Notes: generated by a model from the letters alone, not told the origin. Shown: positions 1-8,160, numbered from the stretch's first letter. The stretch is DNA of 17,952 bases from Nocardia sp. (GCA_013361595.1 JABFXT010000886.1:1-17952); one strand, 5' to 3'. Numbers and translations: made by a program.

Positions 1-12
1 CCTGAGTCGTAA
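1..12 (+). CDS. possible 3' end of an upstream gene (rpsB expected)
   Basis: The first four codons in frame 1 read Pro-Glu-Ser-stop. In actinobacteria the gene directly before tsf is usually rpsB (ribosomal protein S2), and the long hairpin at 78-116 fits the end of a transcription unit. Twelve bases cannot identify a gene, and a TGA at 3-5 in another frame would be an equally possible stop. The assignment rests on gene order alone. Confidence 0.3.
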   Translation, partial: PES

Positions 13-77
13 CCTCGCGTTCGGCGGGCGCTCACCGGCCACTGCCATGGTGAGTGCCGCCGGATCGAAACTTCCCA

Positions 78-116
78 CAGTGGTGGTCACGCCTCGTCGA
101 GTCGTGACCACCACTG
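78..116 (+). terminator. long hairpin between the upstream gene and tsf
   Basis: CAGTGGTGGTCAC (78-90) is a perfect 13-base inverted repeat of 104-116. Bases 91 and 103 add a fourteenth pair. After one C/T mismatch, 93-95 pairs with 99-101 around a three-base loop. No T-run follows, as is common for actinobacterial terminators. It lies 20 bases before the tsf ribosome binding site, so it may end the upstream transcript completely or only attenuate read-through into tsf. Confidence 0.7.
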
Positions 117-135
117 CCCGGTATCAGACTTTCTC

Positions 136-143
136 GAAGGAGG
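136..143 (+). promoter_or_regulatory. strong ribosome binding site of tsf
   Basis: GAAGGAGG ends 10 bases before the ATG at 154. It is among the best Shine-Dalgarno matches in the window, fits a highly expressed translation factor, and fixes the tsf start. Confidence 0.8.
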
Positions 144-153
144 CTCGCCCCCG

Positions 154-978
154 ATGGCGAACTACACCGCCGCTGACGTGAAGCGGCTGCGGGAGCTCAC
201 CGGCTCCGGAATGATGGATTGTAAGAACGCGCTGGTCGAGACCGAGGGCGATTTCGACAAGGCCGTCGAGCTGCTGCGCATCAAGGGCGCCAAGGATGTC
301 GGCAAGCGGGCCGAGCGCACGACGGCGGAGGGCCTGGTCATCGCCAAGGACGGCGTGATGGTCGAGATCAACTCCGAGACCGACTTCGTGGCCAAGAACG
401 CGGAGTTCCAGGAGCTGGCGGACAAGATCGGCGCCGCCGCGGCGGCCGCCAAGCCCGCCGATGTGGACGCGCTGAAGGCTGTGGCTCTCGACGGCGGGAC
501 CGTCGACGAGGCGCTGCAGGCGCTGGCCGCCAAGATCGGCGAGAAGCTGGAACTCCGGCGCGTCGTCTCCCTGGACGGCCCGGTCGCCACCTACCTGCAC
601 AAGCGCGCGTCGGACCTGCCCCCGGCCGTCGGTGTACTGGTCGAGTACACCGGTTCCGGTGACGCGGCCGCCGAAGCCGCCCGTGCCGCCGCCATGCAGG
701 TCGCCGCCCTCAAGGCCAAGTACGTGACCCGCGACGAGGTGCCCGCCGATATCGTCGAGAACGAGCGTCGTATCGCCGAGCAGACCGCCCGCGAAGAGGG
801 CAAGCCCGAGGGCGCGCTCCCGAAGATCACCGAGGGCCGCGTCAACGGTTTCTTCAAGGACGTCGTCCTGCTGGAGCAGCCGTCGGTCACCGACAACAAG
901 AAGACCGTGAAAGCGCTGCTGGACGAAGCCGGTGTCACCGTCACCGCGTTCGCCCGCTTCGAGGTCGGACAGGCCTGA
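154..978 (+). CDS. tsf: translation elongation factor Ts
   Basis: EF-Ts is the cytoplasmic guanine-nucleotide exchange factor that releases GDP from EF-Tu during elongation. The 274-residue product opens with the N-terminal UBA-like domain (about residues 3-40) and has the family signatures GMMDCK (19-24) and TDFVAKN (76-82), the latter in the core that contacts EF-Tu. Length is normal for actinobacteria. The ATG at 154 is preceded by GAAGGAGG at good spacing and begins with the expected [10 protein letters not shown]. The gene lies between two long hairpins (78-116 and 991-1041), so it may be transcribed as a unit separate from pyrH. Identification is secure. Confidence 0.98.
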   Translation: MANYTAADVKRLRELTGSGMMDCKNALVETEGDFDKAVELLRIKGAKDVGKRAERTTAEGLVIAKDGVMVEINSETDFVAKNAEFQELADKIGAAAAAAKPADVDALKAVALDGGTVDEALQALAAKIGEKLELRRVVSLDGPVATYLHKRASDLPPAVGVLVEYTGSGDAAAEAARAAAMQVAALKAKYVTRDEVPADIVENERRIAEQTAREEGKPEGALPKITEGRVNGFFKDVVLLEQPSVTDNKKTVKALLDEAGVTVTAFARFEVGQA

Positions 979-990
979 TCCGATCCACGG

Positions 991-1041
991 CTCAGTACGA
1001 AACCCCCGCCGCGTCCACCGCGACGGGGGTTTCGTACTGAG
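991..1041 (+). terminator. strong terminator hairpin after tsf
   Basis: CTCAGTACGAAACCCCCG (991-1008) is a perfect 18-base inverted repeat of 1024-1041. Inside it, after one mismatch, CGCG (1010-1013) pairs with CGCG (1019-1022) around a five-base loop. It begins 13 bases after the tsf stop. There is no T-tract, but a stem this long in this position is convincing. The outer arms (CTCAGTACGAAA / TTTCGTACTGAG) would also work on the opposite strand. Confidence 0.85.
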
Positions 1042-1269
1042 ATCGCCCGCGAACGGCCCCGCGCGGGGGGCCTAGTACGGGGGCGCGTGGGCGAGTAGGG
1101 CAGGATAGAGGCCGCTTTCGGTTGGTGCCGGGACCGGCGTGCCCCATTGCACCCGGACCCGGCCGGTGAAGGCGGTGGCCGGTCCCCGATCCGGCGACAA
1201 CCCGCGCGTTCACCCGCCACCATGAGCACGACCACCGAGCACACCGATTGCCGAAGGAGACGCCAACCG

Positions 1270-1998
1270 ATGACGCACCCGGGGACCGACCGCCCAGGAT
1301 ATCGCCGGGTACTGCTGAAACTCGGCGGTGAGATGTTCGGTGGCGGCGCGGTGGGCCTGGATCCCGATGTGGTGGAGACCGTGGCCGAGCAGATCGCCGA
1401 GATCGTGGGGTCCGGGGTACAGGTCGCGGTGGTGATCGGCGGCGGGAACTTCTTCCGCGGTGCCGAGCTCGAGGAGCGCGGTATGGAACGCGCCCGGTCC
1501 GACTACATGGGCATGCTCGGAACCGTGATGAACAGCCTGGCGCTCCAGGATTTCCTGCAGCAGCAGGGGGTGGACACCCGGGTGCAGACCGCCATCACCA
1601 TGGGGCAGGTGGCCGAGCCGTATCTGCCGCTGCGCGCCAAGCGGCACCTGGAAAAGGGTCGCGTCGTGATCTTCGGTGCCGGGATGGGGATGCCGTACTT
1701 CTCCACCGACACCACGGCCGCGCAGCGGGCGCTGGAGATCGGCGCCGAGGTGGTGCTCATGGCCAAGGCTGTCGACGGTGTGTTCGACGCCGATCCGCGG
1801 TTGGATCCCGACGCCACCATGTACCACGAGATCACGCACAAGGAAGTGATCGAACGCGATCTGAAGGTCGCCGACGCGACGGCGTTCAGTTTGTGTATGG
1901 ACAACCAGATGCCGATGCTGGTGTTCAATTTGTTGACCAAGGGCAATATCGCCCGGGCGGTGGCCGGTGAGAAGATCGGCACATTGGTTCGATCCTGA
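1270..1998 (+). CDS. pyrH: UMP kinase
   Basis: PyrH phosphorylates UMP to UDP with ATP in pyrimidine nucleotide synthesis; the bacterial enzyme is hexameric and belongs to the amino-acid-kinase fold. Visible motifs are the N-terminal KLGGE (17-21), GGGNFFRG (about 58-65), MGMLGTVMN, and [13 protein letters not shown] in the nucleotide-binding part. The ATG at 1270 is chosen because GAAGGAGA (1253-1260) lies nine bases upstream and conserved sequence starts soon after, giving 242 residues. The frame stays open back to 1147, with an in-frame ATG at 1222 that would add 16 residues, but that start lacks a ribosome binding site. The 228 bases from the tsf terminator to the start should hold its promoter; I could not pick one confidently. 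frr follows 50 bases later, probably in one operon. Confidence 0.95.
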   Translation: MTHPGTDRPGYRRVLLKLGGEMFGGGAVGLDPDVVETVAEQIAEIVGSGVQVAVVIGGGNFFRGAELEERGMERARSDYMGMLGTVMNSLALQDFLQQQGVDTRVQTAITMGQVAEPYLPLRAKRHLEKGRVVIFGAGMGMPYFSTDTTAAQRALEIGAEVVLMAKAVDGVFDADPRLDPDATMYHEITHKEVIERDLKVADATAFSLCMDNQMPMLVFNLLTKGNIARAVAGEKIGTLVRS

Positions 1999-2000
1999 TA

Positions 2001-2014
2001 CCGCGGGCCCGCGG
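2001..2014. other. 14-base GC palindrome between pyrH and frr
   Basis: CCGCGGGCCCGCGG is a perfect palindrome starting three bases after the pyrH stop and ending 22 bases before the frr ribosome binding site. With no loop sequence it would make only a short hairpin. It may simply be GC-rich chance sequence or a weak processing or pause site. Confidence 0.3.
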
Positions 2015-2048
2015 GTCATGACGATGACGACGCAGTGGAGGAACGGTC

Positions 2049-2606
2049 GTGATTGAAGAAGCGCTCTTCGACGCCGAGGAGAAGATGGAGAAGGCCGTCT
2101 CGGTGGCGAAGGACGATCTCGGCAGAATCCGTACCGGGCGCGCGAATCCGGGTATGTTCTCCCGGGTCGTGGTCGACTACTACGGATCGCCGACCCCGAT
2201 CACCCAGATGTCGAGTATCACCGTGCCCGAGCCACGGATGGTGGTGGTCAAACCCTACGAGCAGGCACAGCTGGGCCCGATCGAGACCGCGATCCGCAAC
2301 TCCGACCTGGGCGTGAACCCGACCAACAACGGTGACATCCTGCGGATCAGCATTCCGCAGCTCACCGAGGAACGGCGCCGGGAGCTGGTCAAACAGGCCA
2401 AGCAGAAGGGCGAGGACGCCAAGGTCGCAATCCGCAACGTGCGCCGCAAGTCCATGGAAGAGCTGGGCCGGATCCAGAAAGACGGCGAAGCCGGCGAGGA
2501 CGAGGTCGGGCGCGCGGAGAAGGAACTGGACAAGACCACCGCCAGATATGTCGGCCAAGTCGACGAGCTGGTGAAGCACAAGGAATCCGAACTGCTCGAG
2601 GTCTGA
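2049..2606 (+). CDS. frr: ribosome recycling factor
   Basis: RRF acts with EF-G to split the post-termination ribosome into subunits. The product is 185 residues, the standard length. It shows the family's conserved stretches: the helical start with [15 protein letters not shown], the GRANPGMF segment, a central [17 protein letters not shown] domain II region, and a long charged C-terminal helix region containing [10 protein letters not shown]. The GTG at 2049 is chosen because GGAGGA (2037-2042) lies six bases before it and it gives the family N-terminus. It follows pyrH by 50 bases on the same strand, the usual actinobacterial pairing. A hairpin at 2614-2632 follows the stop. Confidence 0.97.
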   Translation: MIEEALFDAEEKMEKAVSVAKDDLGRIRTGRANPGMFSRVVVDYYGSPTPITQMSSITVPEPRMVVVKPYEQAQLGPIETAIRNSDLGVNPTNNGDILRISIPQLTEERRRELVKQAKQKGEDAKVAIRNVRRKSMEELGRIQKDGEAGEDEVGRAEKELDKTTARYVGQVDELVKHKESELLEV

Positions 2607-2613
2607 TCGCGCA

Positions 2614-2632
2614 GACGGGCCCACGGCCCGTC
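2614..2632 (+). terminator. short hairpin after frr
   Basis: GACGGGCC (2614-2621) pairs perfectly with GGCCCGTC (2625-2632) around the loop CAC, eight bases after the frr stop codon. There is no T-run. It probably ends or weakens the pyrH-frr transcript before cdsA. Confidence 0.5.
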
Positions 2633-2875
2633 GGGTTCGCGGTGGTACCTTGCGCAGGCGTGGCCGGGCTTCTGTCCGGCGCGCGGGATCGTCCGAGAGC
2701 GGCACGAGCGGTAGGTGTCGCGCGGAATGCGGTGCTCGTAGTGAGCGGGCACCGGACCGGCGGTCGACCCGGCACGTGGCCGGTGGACTACCGCACAATG
2801 GGAACAGCGGAGCGAGCGACGCCCGCTTCGGGTGGGAACGAACGGAACGACGACGAGTTGAGCGACGGGACAATC

Positions 2876-3808
2876 GTGGCCGAGAAAGCCGCCGCGACCG
2901 GTGCGGCCCGACCGCAGCCGCCGGCCGAGGGCATATCCGAACCGACACCGGCGCCCGCCGGTACGCCCGCGGGCACCGAGCCCAAACGGTCCCGCGCGGG
3001 CCGGAACTTACCCGCGGCCCTGGCGGTCGGACTGACCCTCGGGGTCTTGTGCATCGCGGTCCTGATCTTCGTCCCCAAGGTGTTCATCGGTGTCGCTGGT
3101 GTCGCAGTCGGTATCGCCACCTGGGAGGTCGCCAAGCGGCTGCGCGAGGCCGATGTGCTGGTGCCCCGTACTCCGCTGATCGTGGGTGGTCAAGCAGTCT
3201 TCTGGCTGGGTTGGCCGTTCGGGCCGGGCGGGGTCACCGGCGCGTTCGCGGCGACTGCGCTGGTCTGCATGGTGTGGCGCCTGTTCGATCACGGCCTGCA
3301 GACCGCCCCGCGCAATTTCCTGCGCGATACCGCGATCACCGTGTTCACCCTGGCCTGGATTCCGCTGCTGGCGTCGTTCGCGGTGCTGCTCCTGCTGGAG
3401 GATCCCGACGGTAATCTGCGGGTGCTCACCTTCATGATCCTGGTGGTGTGCTCCGATGTCGGCGGCTACGTCGCCGGAGTACTGTTCGGCCGCCATCCGA
3501 TGGTGCCCTCGATCAGCCCGAAGAAATCCTGGGAGGGTTTCTGCGGTTCGCTGGTCTTCGCCGTTATCGGGGGATTGCTCACCGTCACGCTGCTGCTCGA
3601 CGCCAATTCCATGATCGGCGTCGTGCTCGGTATCGGCCTGGTGGTGGTCGCGACCCTGGGCGATCTGGTCGAATCGCAGATCAAACGCGAGCTGGGCATC
3701 AAAGATATGGGCACCATGCTCCCCGGGCACGGCGGCATCATGGACCGGCTCGATTCGATGCTGCCCTCGGCCTTCGTGTCCTGGCTGGTGCTGAGCACCC
3801 TGATCTGA
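2876..3808 (+). CDS. cdsA: phosphatidate cytidylyltransferase (CDP-diglyceride synthase)
   Basis: CdsA makes CDP-diacylglycerol from phosphatidic acid and CTP in the membrane, the branch point for phosphatidylinositol, phosphatidylglycerol and cardiolipin. The C-terminal family signature is complete: S267QIKR, then K276DMG, LPGHGG and DRLD ending near 293. A Pro/Ala-rich cytoplasmic tail of about 40 residues is followed by several hydrophobic spans from residue 46 on. The start is uncertain. GTG 2876 gives 310 residues, close to the roughly 306-residue M. tuberculosis protein, with a weak GGGA five bases upstream. An ATG at 2798 (26 residues longer) and a TTG at 2858 are in frame, and the frame is open back to 2642. 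Its stop lies three bases from the end of the convergent LapA-like gene. Confidence 0.93.
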   Translation: MAEKAAATGAARPQPPAEGISEPTPAPAGTPAGTEPKRSRAGRNLPAALAVGLTLGVLCIAVLIFVPKVFIGVAGVAVGIATWEVAKRLREADVLVPRTPLIVGGQAVFWLGWPFGPGGVTGAFAATALVCMVWRLFDHGLQTAPRNFLRDTAITVFTLAWIPLLASFAVLLLLEDPDGNLRVLTFMILVVCSDVGGYVAGVLFGRHPMVPSISPKKSWEGFCGSLVFAVIGGLLTVTLLLDANSMIGVVLGIGLVVVATLGDLVESQIKRELGIKDMGTMLPGHGGIMDRLDSMLPSAFVSWLVLSTLI

Positions 3809-3811
3809 GCT

Positions 3812-4192
3812 TCAGCGGCGCTGCGCGGCACGCCGCAACTGGACGATGCGAACCCCGCCCACCAGCGCCATCACCAGGGCGCCGGCTATGACCGACAGCA
3901 GGATCGTCACCCCGAGCGGTAGCGAGAAGTTCCAGAACAGCATTTCGACATCGGCGCTCTCGGAGTTCTGCAGGATGAAGATCAGCAGGACGATACCGAG
4001 CAACGCCGCCACGATCAGCGCGATCCACGCATTGCCCACCCGGGATTTCTCCACCCCTTTGCGCTTGCGTACGGCGGGTTTTCCGGCGGTGGTATCGGGT
4101 CCGTATCCGGCCGGTGTGCCCGGAACATCCGGGGGCGGGAAGTCCTCCGGTGGTGCGTGGGTCTCGGGTGTTCGATCATCGGGTGTCGCCAT
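3812..4192 (-). CDS. LapA-domain (DUF1049-like) two-span membrane protein
   Basis: The 126-residue product has a Pro-rich, mostly acidic cytoplasmic leader (1-40), a basic stretch (VRKRKGVEKSR, about 41-51), a first membrane span (about 55-74), the motif FILQNSESADV-MLFW typical of LapA/DUF1049 proteins, a second span (about 92-113) and a basic tail. In proteobacteria LapA takes part in lipopolysaccharide assembly, but actinobacterial members lack that pathway and their role is unknown. The ATG at 4192 has no visible Shine-Dalgarno. The hexamer AATCAT six bases upstream could be the -10 of a leaderless transcript. The frame remains open to 4288, but that extension does not look protein-like. 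The gene is divergent from rlmN and convergent with cdsA. Confidence 0.85.
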   Translation of the reverse strand: MATPDDRTPETHAPPEDFPPPDVPGTPAGYGPDTTAGKPAVRKRKGVEKSRVGNAWIALIVAALLGIVLLIFILQNSESADVEMLFWNFSLPLGVTILLSVIAGALVMALVGGVRIVQLRRAAQRR

Positions 4193-4324
4193 ATGTCGAT
4201 GATTGCCGACTGCTATCGACTGCGCACGGATTTCGGCCCCGCCGGTCGGTATCGGTCCGGTCCCACCGGCCATCGGGTGGCGCGGCACGGATCACATTCA
4301 CCGAGATGACACACTGGTAGGACT

Positions 4325-5434
4325 ATGACCGCCTCTTTGCCCCTGGTTTTCGACGCACCGCGCCGCGGCATGCCGCCGCGCCATCTGGCCGATCTGGACG
4401 CCGAGGGCCGTCGTGCCGCGATGGCCGAGCTCGGCCTGCCGAAATTCCGCGCCGACCAGATCGCGCGCCAGTACTACGGGCGGTTGCAGGCCGATGCCGA
4501 GCAGATGACCGATCTTCCGGCCGCGGTCCGGGAGAAAGTGGCGGAGGCATTGTTCCCGCCGCTGCTCAGTCCGGTCCGGCAGATCGCCTGCGATGCGGGG
4601 GAGACCCGCAAGACACTGTGGCGCGCCGGCGACGGCACCCTGCTGGAGAGTGTGCTCATGCGGTACCCGGACCGGGCCACCCTGTGCATCTCCAGTCAGG
4701 CCGGTTGCGGTATGGCCTGCCCTTTCTGTGCGACCGGACAAGGCGGGCTCGACCGCAACCTGTCCACCGCCGAGATCGTCGATCAGGTGCGCGCGGCCGC
4801 GGCTGATCTGCGTGACGGTGCCGTCTCCGGCGGTCCCGGTCGCCTGTCGAACATCGTCTTCATGGGGATGGGCGAGCCACTGGCGAACTACAAGCGGGTG
4901 GTGAACGCGGTCCGCCGCATCACTTCGCCGGCTCCGGACGGTTTCGGGATCTCCCAGCGCAATGTGGTGGTCTCGACGGTCGGTCTGGCCCCGGCGATCC
5001 GCAAACTCGCCGATGAGGATCTTTCGGTGACGCTGGCGGTCTCCCTGCACACCCCCGACGACGAGCTCCGCGACACCCTCGTTCCGGTGAACAACCGCTG
5101 GCCGGTCGCCGAGGTCCTCGACGCCGCCCGGTATTACGCGGACAAATCGGGTCGCCGGGTCTCCATCGAATACGCGCTGATCCGCGATATCAACGATCAG
5201 CCGTGGCGCGCGGAGATGCTCGGCCAGAAGCTGCACAAGGCGCTCGGCTCCCGAGTGCATGTCAATGTCATTCCGCTGAACCCCACCCCCGGCAGCAAAT
5301 GGGACGCCAGCCCCAAGCCAGTGGAGCGGGAATTCGTGCGCCGGGTCGAGGCCCAGGGCGTGCCGTGCACGGTCCGCGACACCCGCGGTCAGGAGATCGC
5401 CGCGGCCTGCGGCCAGCTCGCGGCCGAGGGCTGA
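4325..5434 (+). CDS. rlmN: dual-specificity 23S rRNA/tRNA (adenine-C2)-methyltransferase
   Basis: RlmN is a radical-SAM enzyme that methylates C2 of A2503 in 23S rRNA and A37 in some tRNAs. The 369-residue product carries the iron-sulfur cluster motif C128-x3-C132-x2-C135, the SAM-binding GMGEPL (181-186), the conserved C121 in the TLCISSQ segment, and C362 in AACGQL, the position of the transiently methylated cysteine in RlmN and Cfr. All catalytic residues I know for the family are present. ATG 4325 matches the expected N-terminus, but its ribosome binding site is poor (GGTAGGA only two bases away), so initiation may be unusual. The position after cdsA is the same as in M. tuberculosis. Confidence 0.97.
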   Translation: MTASLPLVFDAPRRGMPPRHLADLDAEGRRAAMAELGLPKFRADQIARQYYGRLQADAEQMTDLPAAVREKVAEALFPPLLSPVRQIACDAGETRKTLWRAGDGTLLESVLMRYPDRATLCISSQAGCGMACPFCATGQGGLDRNLSTAEIVDQVRAAAADLRDGAVSGGPGRLSNIVFMGMGEPLANYKRVVNAVRRITSPAPDGFGISQRNVVVSTVGLAPAIRKLADEDLSVTLAVSLHTPDDELRDTLVPVNNRWPVAEVLDAARYYADKSGRRVSIEYALIRDINDQPWRAEMLGQKLHKALGSRVHVNVIPLNPTPGSKWDASPKPVEREFVRRVEAQGVPCTVRDTRGQEIAAACGQLAAEG

Positions 5435-5463
5435 GTTCCGGTCGATACGGGAGCCTCCGCTGT

Positions 5464-5500
5464 GGAACGGCGGGTAGGGGGCTTCGTTGTGGCCCGTTCC
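5464..5500 (+). terminator. weak hairpin after rlmN
   Basis: GGAACGG (5464-5470) pairs with CCGTTCC (5494-5500) around a 23-base loop, 29 bases after the rlmN stop. The loop is long and there is no T-run, so this is only a possible terminator. Confidence 0.3.
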
Positions 5501-5512
5501 CACCCGACCTGA

Positions 5513-5518
5513 CATGAT
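5513..5518 (+). promoter_or_regulatory. putative -10 of a leaderless Uma2-family gene
   Basis: CATGAT ends six bases before the ATG at 5525, which would put the transcription start at or beside the A of the start codon. There is no Shine-Dalgarno sequence in the 20 bases upstream. I see no well-spaced -35. Confidence 0.4.
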
Positions 5519-5524
5519 GCCTGC

Positions 5525-6121
5525 ATGAGCGCCGACGAGCACGACGAGCTGCGCCTCACCGCCGACGAGTTCGCCGACGGTGCCGCGGCCGAACTCGGCG
5601 ATATCGAGATCGTCGACGGCCGTGTCATACGACTCATGGCCCAGAGCCCGCTGCACAGCAGGGTTATCCGACGTCTGGCCGGCCTGCTCGAAAGCGGACG
5701 CCGGGAAGGCGGTCCGTGCATGGTCGTCGATTCCGATATCGCCGCGCGGTTCGCCGACTCGGATTCTCCGGCCTCGGACCGGCGGCTGAACATCCGGTAT
5801 CCGGATATCTGGATTCGTGACTGTGAACCGTACGACGTGAATACGGTGCGGGATCACATCTTGCTGATCGTCGAGGTCACCTCCGGATCCACCATCGATG
5901 TCGATATCACCGACAAACGCATCCAATATGCGGCTGCCGGGATCCCCCGCTACCTGATCATCCGGCTCGACCAGAGGGAAGACAGGATCGAGGAAATCGA
6001 GGAATACCGGCTGGACTGGTCCGGCCGACGGTACTTGGTGCACACCGTGCACCGCCGCGTGCTGCTGCTGGACGAACCGGTCGAGGTGACGATCCCCTTC
6101 GATTCGCTGGAACAGCCCTAG
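5525..6121 (+). CDS. Uma2 family (DUF820) PD-(D/E)XK nuclease-like protein
   Basis: The 198-residue protein has the Uma2/DUF820 restriction-endonuclease-like fold signatures: D94 in the strand YPDIWI, E117 in LIVEVTSGST (113-123), K131 in the DKRIQYAAAGIPRYLII segment, and a preceding region (about 24-45) with IVDGRVIRLMAQSPLHS. All three putative catalytic residues are kept, so it may be an active metal-dependent nuclease. The biological role of this family is not established. The C-terminal part (150-198) is charged and less conserved. There is no Shine-Dalgarno before the ATG, and a -10-like CATGAT six bases upstream suggests leaderless translation. It stands alone between rlmN and lhgO, 51 bases before the latter, with no toxin-antitoxin or phage gene beside it. 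Confidence 0.88.
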   Translation: MSADEHDELRLTADEFADGAAAELGDIEIVDGRVIRLMAQSPLHSRVIRRLAGLLESGRREGGPCMVVDSDIAARFADSDSPASDRRLNIRYPDIWIRDCEPYDVNTVRDHILLIVEVTSGSTIDVDITDKRIQYAAAGIPRYLIIRLDQREDRIEEIEEYRLDWSGRRYLVHTVHRRVLLLDEPVEVTIPFDSLEQP

Positions 6122-6172
6122 ACGCGGACCCGGGCCGGGTGCAACCGAACGTGGTGTGAGGGAAACGGATAC

Positions 6173-7384
6173 ATGGGTGAGCAGGTCGTCGCGATCGTCG
6201 GGGCCGGAATCGTCGGGCTGGCCATCGGGCGGGAACTCGCCCGCCGTCGTCCGGCCGACCGGATCGTGGTGTTGGAAAAGGAAGACCGGGTCGCGGCGCA
6301 CCAGACCGGCCACAACTCCGGGGTGGTGCACGCCGGGATCTACTACCAGCCGGGAAGCCTGAAGGCCGTCCTGTGCGCGCGGGGCCGTACGCTGCTGCGG
6401 GACTACTGCGTCGAGCGCGCCCTGCCCTACGACGAATGCGGCAAACTCGTGATCGCGGTGGACGCGGACGAGGTGCCGCGACTCGAAGCCCTGCGAGCCC
6501 GTGCCGGTGACAACGCCGTCCCTGGTTTGCGCCGGGTGGGCCGTTCGGAGATCCGCGAGATCGAGCCGTTCGCCGAAGGGATCGCCGCGCTGTACTCGCC
6601 GCGGACGGCGATCACCGATTTCCCGCGGATCGCGCAGTCCTTCGCCGCGGAACTGTCGGATTCCGGTGGGGAGGTTCGGCTGTCGTCACCGGTGGACCGG
6701 ATCCGCCGGACGGCGTCGTCCATCGAAATCGCGTCGGGCGGGGAGGTGCTGCGCGCGGACCGGGTGATCGTCTGCGCGGGACTGCACGCCGATACCGTCG
6801 CGGGCCTGGCCGGTGGCGACGCGGAGCCGCGAATCGTGCCTTTCCGCGGTGAGTACATGAATGTGGTTGCGGCGAAAGCCGATATGGTGCGCGGATTGGT
6901 GTACCCGGTCCCGGATCCGCGGTACCCGTTCCTGGGTGTGCATTTCACCCGGCGAGTCTCCGGAACAGTGGAGGTCGGCCCCAACGCGGTGCTCGCCTTC
7001 GCCCGTGAGGGCTACCGACGCGGTGACTTCTCGGCGCGCGATTTCGCGAACACCCTGCGCTGGCCGGGATTTCGCCGGATGGCGCGGCAGCATTGGCGCA
7101 CCGGAATCGAGGAGATGTACGGCTCGCTGTCGACAACGGCGTACATGCGTCGAGCGCAGCGCTATATCCCGGCCATCGGTGCCGCGGATGTGGTGCGTGG
7201 TGGTGCCGGCGTCCGTGCTCAGGCCCTCGATGCCGACGGCAGCCTGGTCGACGATTTCCGGATCGACCGGCTGGGCCCGGTCACCGCGATCCGCAACGCG
7301 CCCTCACCCGCGGCGACATCCTCGCTGGCCATCGCCGAGTACGTCGTGGACGTCATCGAGGGCAAGGACACCACAGCGCGCTGA
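6173..7384 (+). CDS. lhgO: L-2-hydroxyglutarate oxidase
   Basis: LhgO is an FAD enzyme that oxidises L-2-hydroxyglutarate to 2-oxoglutarate, removing a damaging side product of central metabolism. The 403-residue product is of usual length. It has the Rossmann FAD motif GAGIVG (10-15) with an acidic residue closing the second strand (E35), then HQTGHNSGVVHAGIYY (43-58), which is highly characteristic of LhgO/L2HGDH proteins. A CGKLVIA segment and, near the C-terminus, GGAGVRAQALDADGSLVDDF complete the DAO-fold FAD-binding region. The ATG at 6173 has GAGGGA nine bases upstream. It is convergent with the ATPase gene, 23 bases away. Confidence 0.93.
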   Translation: MGEQVVAIVGAGIVGLAIGRELARRRPADRIVVLEKEDRVAAHQTGHNSGVVHAGIYYQPGSLKAVLCARGRTLLRDYCVERALPYDECGKLVIAVDADEVPRLEALRARAGDNAVPGLRRVGRSEIREIEPFAEGIAALYSPRTAITDFPRIAQSFAAELSDSGGEVRLSSPVDRIRRTASSIEIASGGEVLRADRVIVCAGLHADTVAGLAGGDAEPRIVPFRGEYMNVVAAKADMVRGLVYPVPDPRYPFLGVHFTRRVSGTVEVGPNAVLAFAREGYRRGDFSARDFANTLRWPGFRRMARQHWRTGIEEMYGSLSTTAYMRRAQRYIPAIGAADVVRGGAGVRAQALDADGSLVDDFRIDRLGPVTAIRNAPSPAATSSLAIAEYVVDVIEGKDTTAR

Positions 7385-7407
7385 CAATGCCCACGTCGCA
7401 CGTCGGC

Positions 7408-8160
7408 TCACTCCCGGTCGAGCAGATACCGGAGGTAATGGTGGGGCCTGGCAAGGAATTCTCTGGTCAGGCGCACCGGTGGCGCCTCGTCGAAGCCGAC
7501 GGTATCGATCGAACCGTCCTCGTCGATGCGGTAGATCGTGGCACCGGGCAGCGCGAGCAGGATCGGTGAATGGGTGGCGACCAGGAACTGGCATCCTCGC
7601 TCGACCAGTTCCGATATTCGCGCGAGAACGGTCATACAGCCGCGCGGTGAGAGTGCGGCTTCGGGTTCGTCCATGAGGTACAGGCCACCGGGAAGGAACC
7701 GGTGCCGCATCAGATCGACGAATGATTCGCCGTGTGACCGGTGGTGCAGCGATCGCCCGCCCACCGTTGCGATCTGTTCCGGGCCGAGGCGTTCGGTTTC
7801 GGTGGCCATGTTGTAGAAGGATTCGGCGCGTAGGAAGAACCGGTTACGCGGTTTGGTCACGCCCCACCGCAGTACCAGGTGCTCACCGAGGACGGATTCG
7901 GTGGATCGCGTGGCGAACCGGTAATTCTGGCTGCCTCCTTCGGGATTGAGACCCGCCGCGACAGCGATCGCCTCGATGAGGGTCGATTTGCCGCTGCCGT
8001 TTTCACCGACCAAGAAACTCGCACCCGGTGCCAACGGCATATCTCCCGCGCGAAGTAGCGAGTGGACCACTGGGAGATCGAATGGGTAGCCGGACGGTTC
8101 GAGGATCGGGTCCACGCGGATCGAACGCAGGTAATGGGCGGGTCCGGAATGGGTGACCAC
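7408..8160 (-). CDS. stand-alone ABC-type AAA ATPase (COG3910-like)
   Basis: The 250-residue protein is one nucleotide-binding domain: Walker A GENGSGKST (52-60), signature SHGES (142-146), Walker B LYLMDEPEA (160-168) with catalytic E165, and a switch histidine in VATHS (H197). There is no transmembrane or substrate-binding partner nearby, so it resembles RecF/SMC-like predicted ATPases rather than a transporter subunit. The function is unknown. The GTG at 8160 has no Shine-Dalgarno. TACCAT lies six bases before it, which suggests a leaderless transcript from its own promoter, although rip1 ends only 64 bases upstream on the same strand and read-through is possible. Confidence 0.87.
   Translation of the reverse strand: MVTHSGPAHYLRSIRVDPILEPSGYPFDLPVVHSLLRAGDMPLAPGASFLVGENGSGKSTLIEAIAVAAGLNPEGGSQNYRFATRSTESVLGEHLVLRWGVTKPRNRFFLRAESFYNMATETERLGPEQIATVGGRSLHHRSHGESFVDLMRHRFLPGGLYLMDEPEAALSPRGCMTVLARISELVERGCQFLVATHSPILLALPGATIYRIDEDGSIDTVGFDEAPPVRLTREFLARPHHYLRYLLDRE

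Noticed and set aside
1147..1269. N-terminal extension of pyrH from the first in-frame ATG
   Set aside because: Extra 41 residues are not found in UMP kinases and the ribosome binding site at 1253-1260 fits the start at 1270.
1210..2019. 269-codon minus-strand frame over pyrH
   Set aside because: Antisense to a well-supported UMP kinase; His/Gly-rich shadow with no recognisable fold.
4298..6331. 677-codon open frame on the minus strand over rlmN and the Uma2 gene
   Set aside because: It is antisense to two clearly identified genes, has His/Asp/Gly/Arg-rich shadow composition, and no domain. Long antisense frames are expected at this GC content.
5525..8160. Uma2 nuclease, lhgO and ATPase as a defence island
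   Set aside because: lhgO is metabolic, the genes are not co-directional, and there is no mobile-element, phage or methylase gene in the window.
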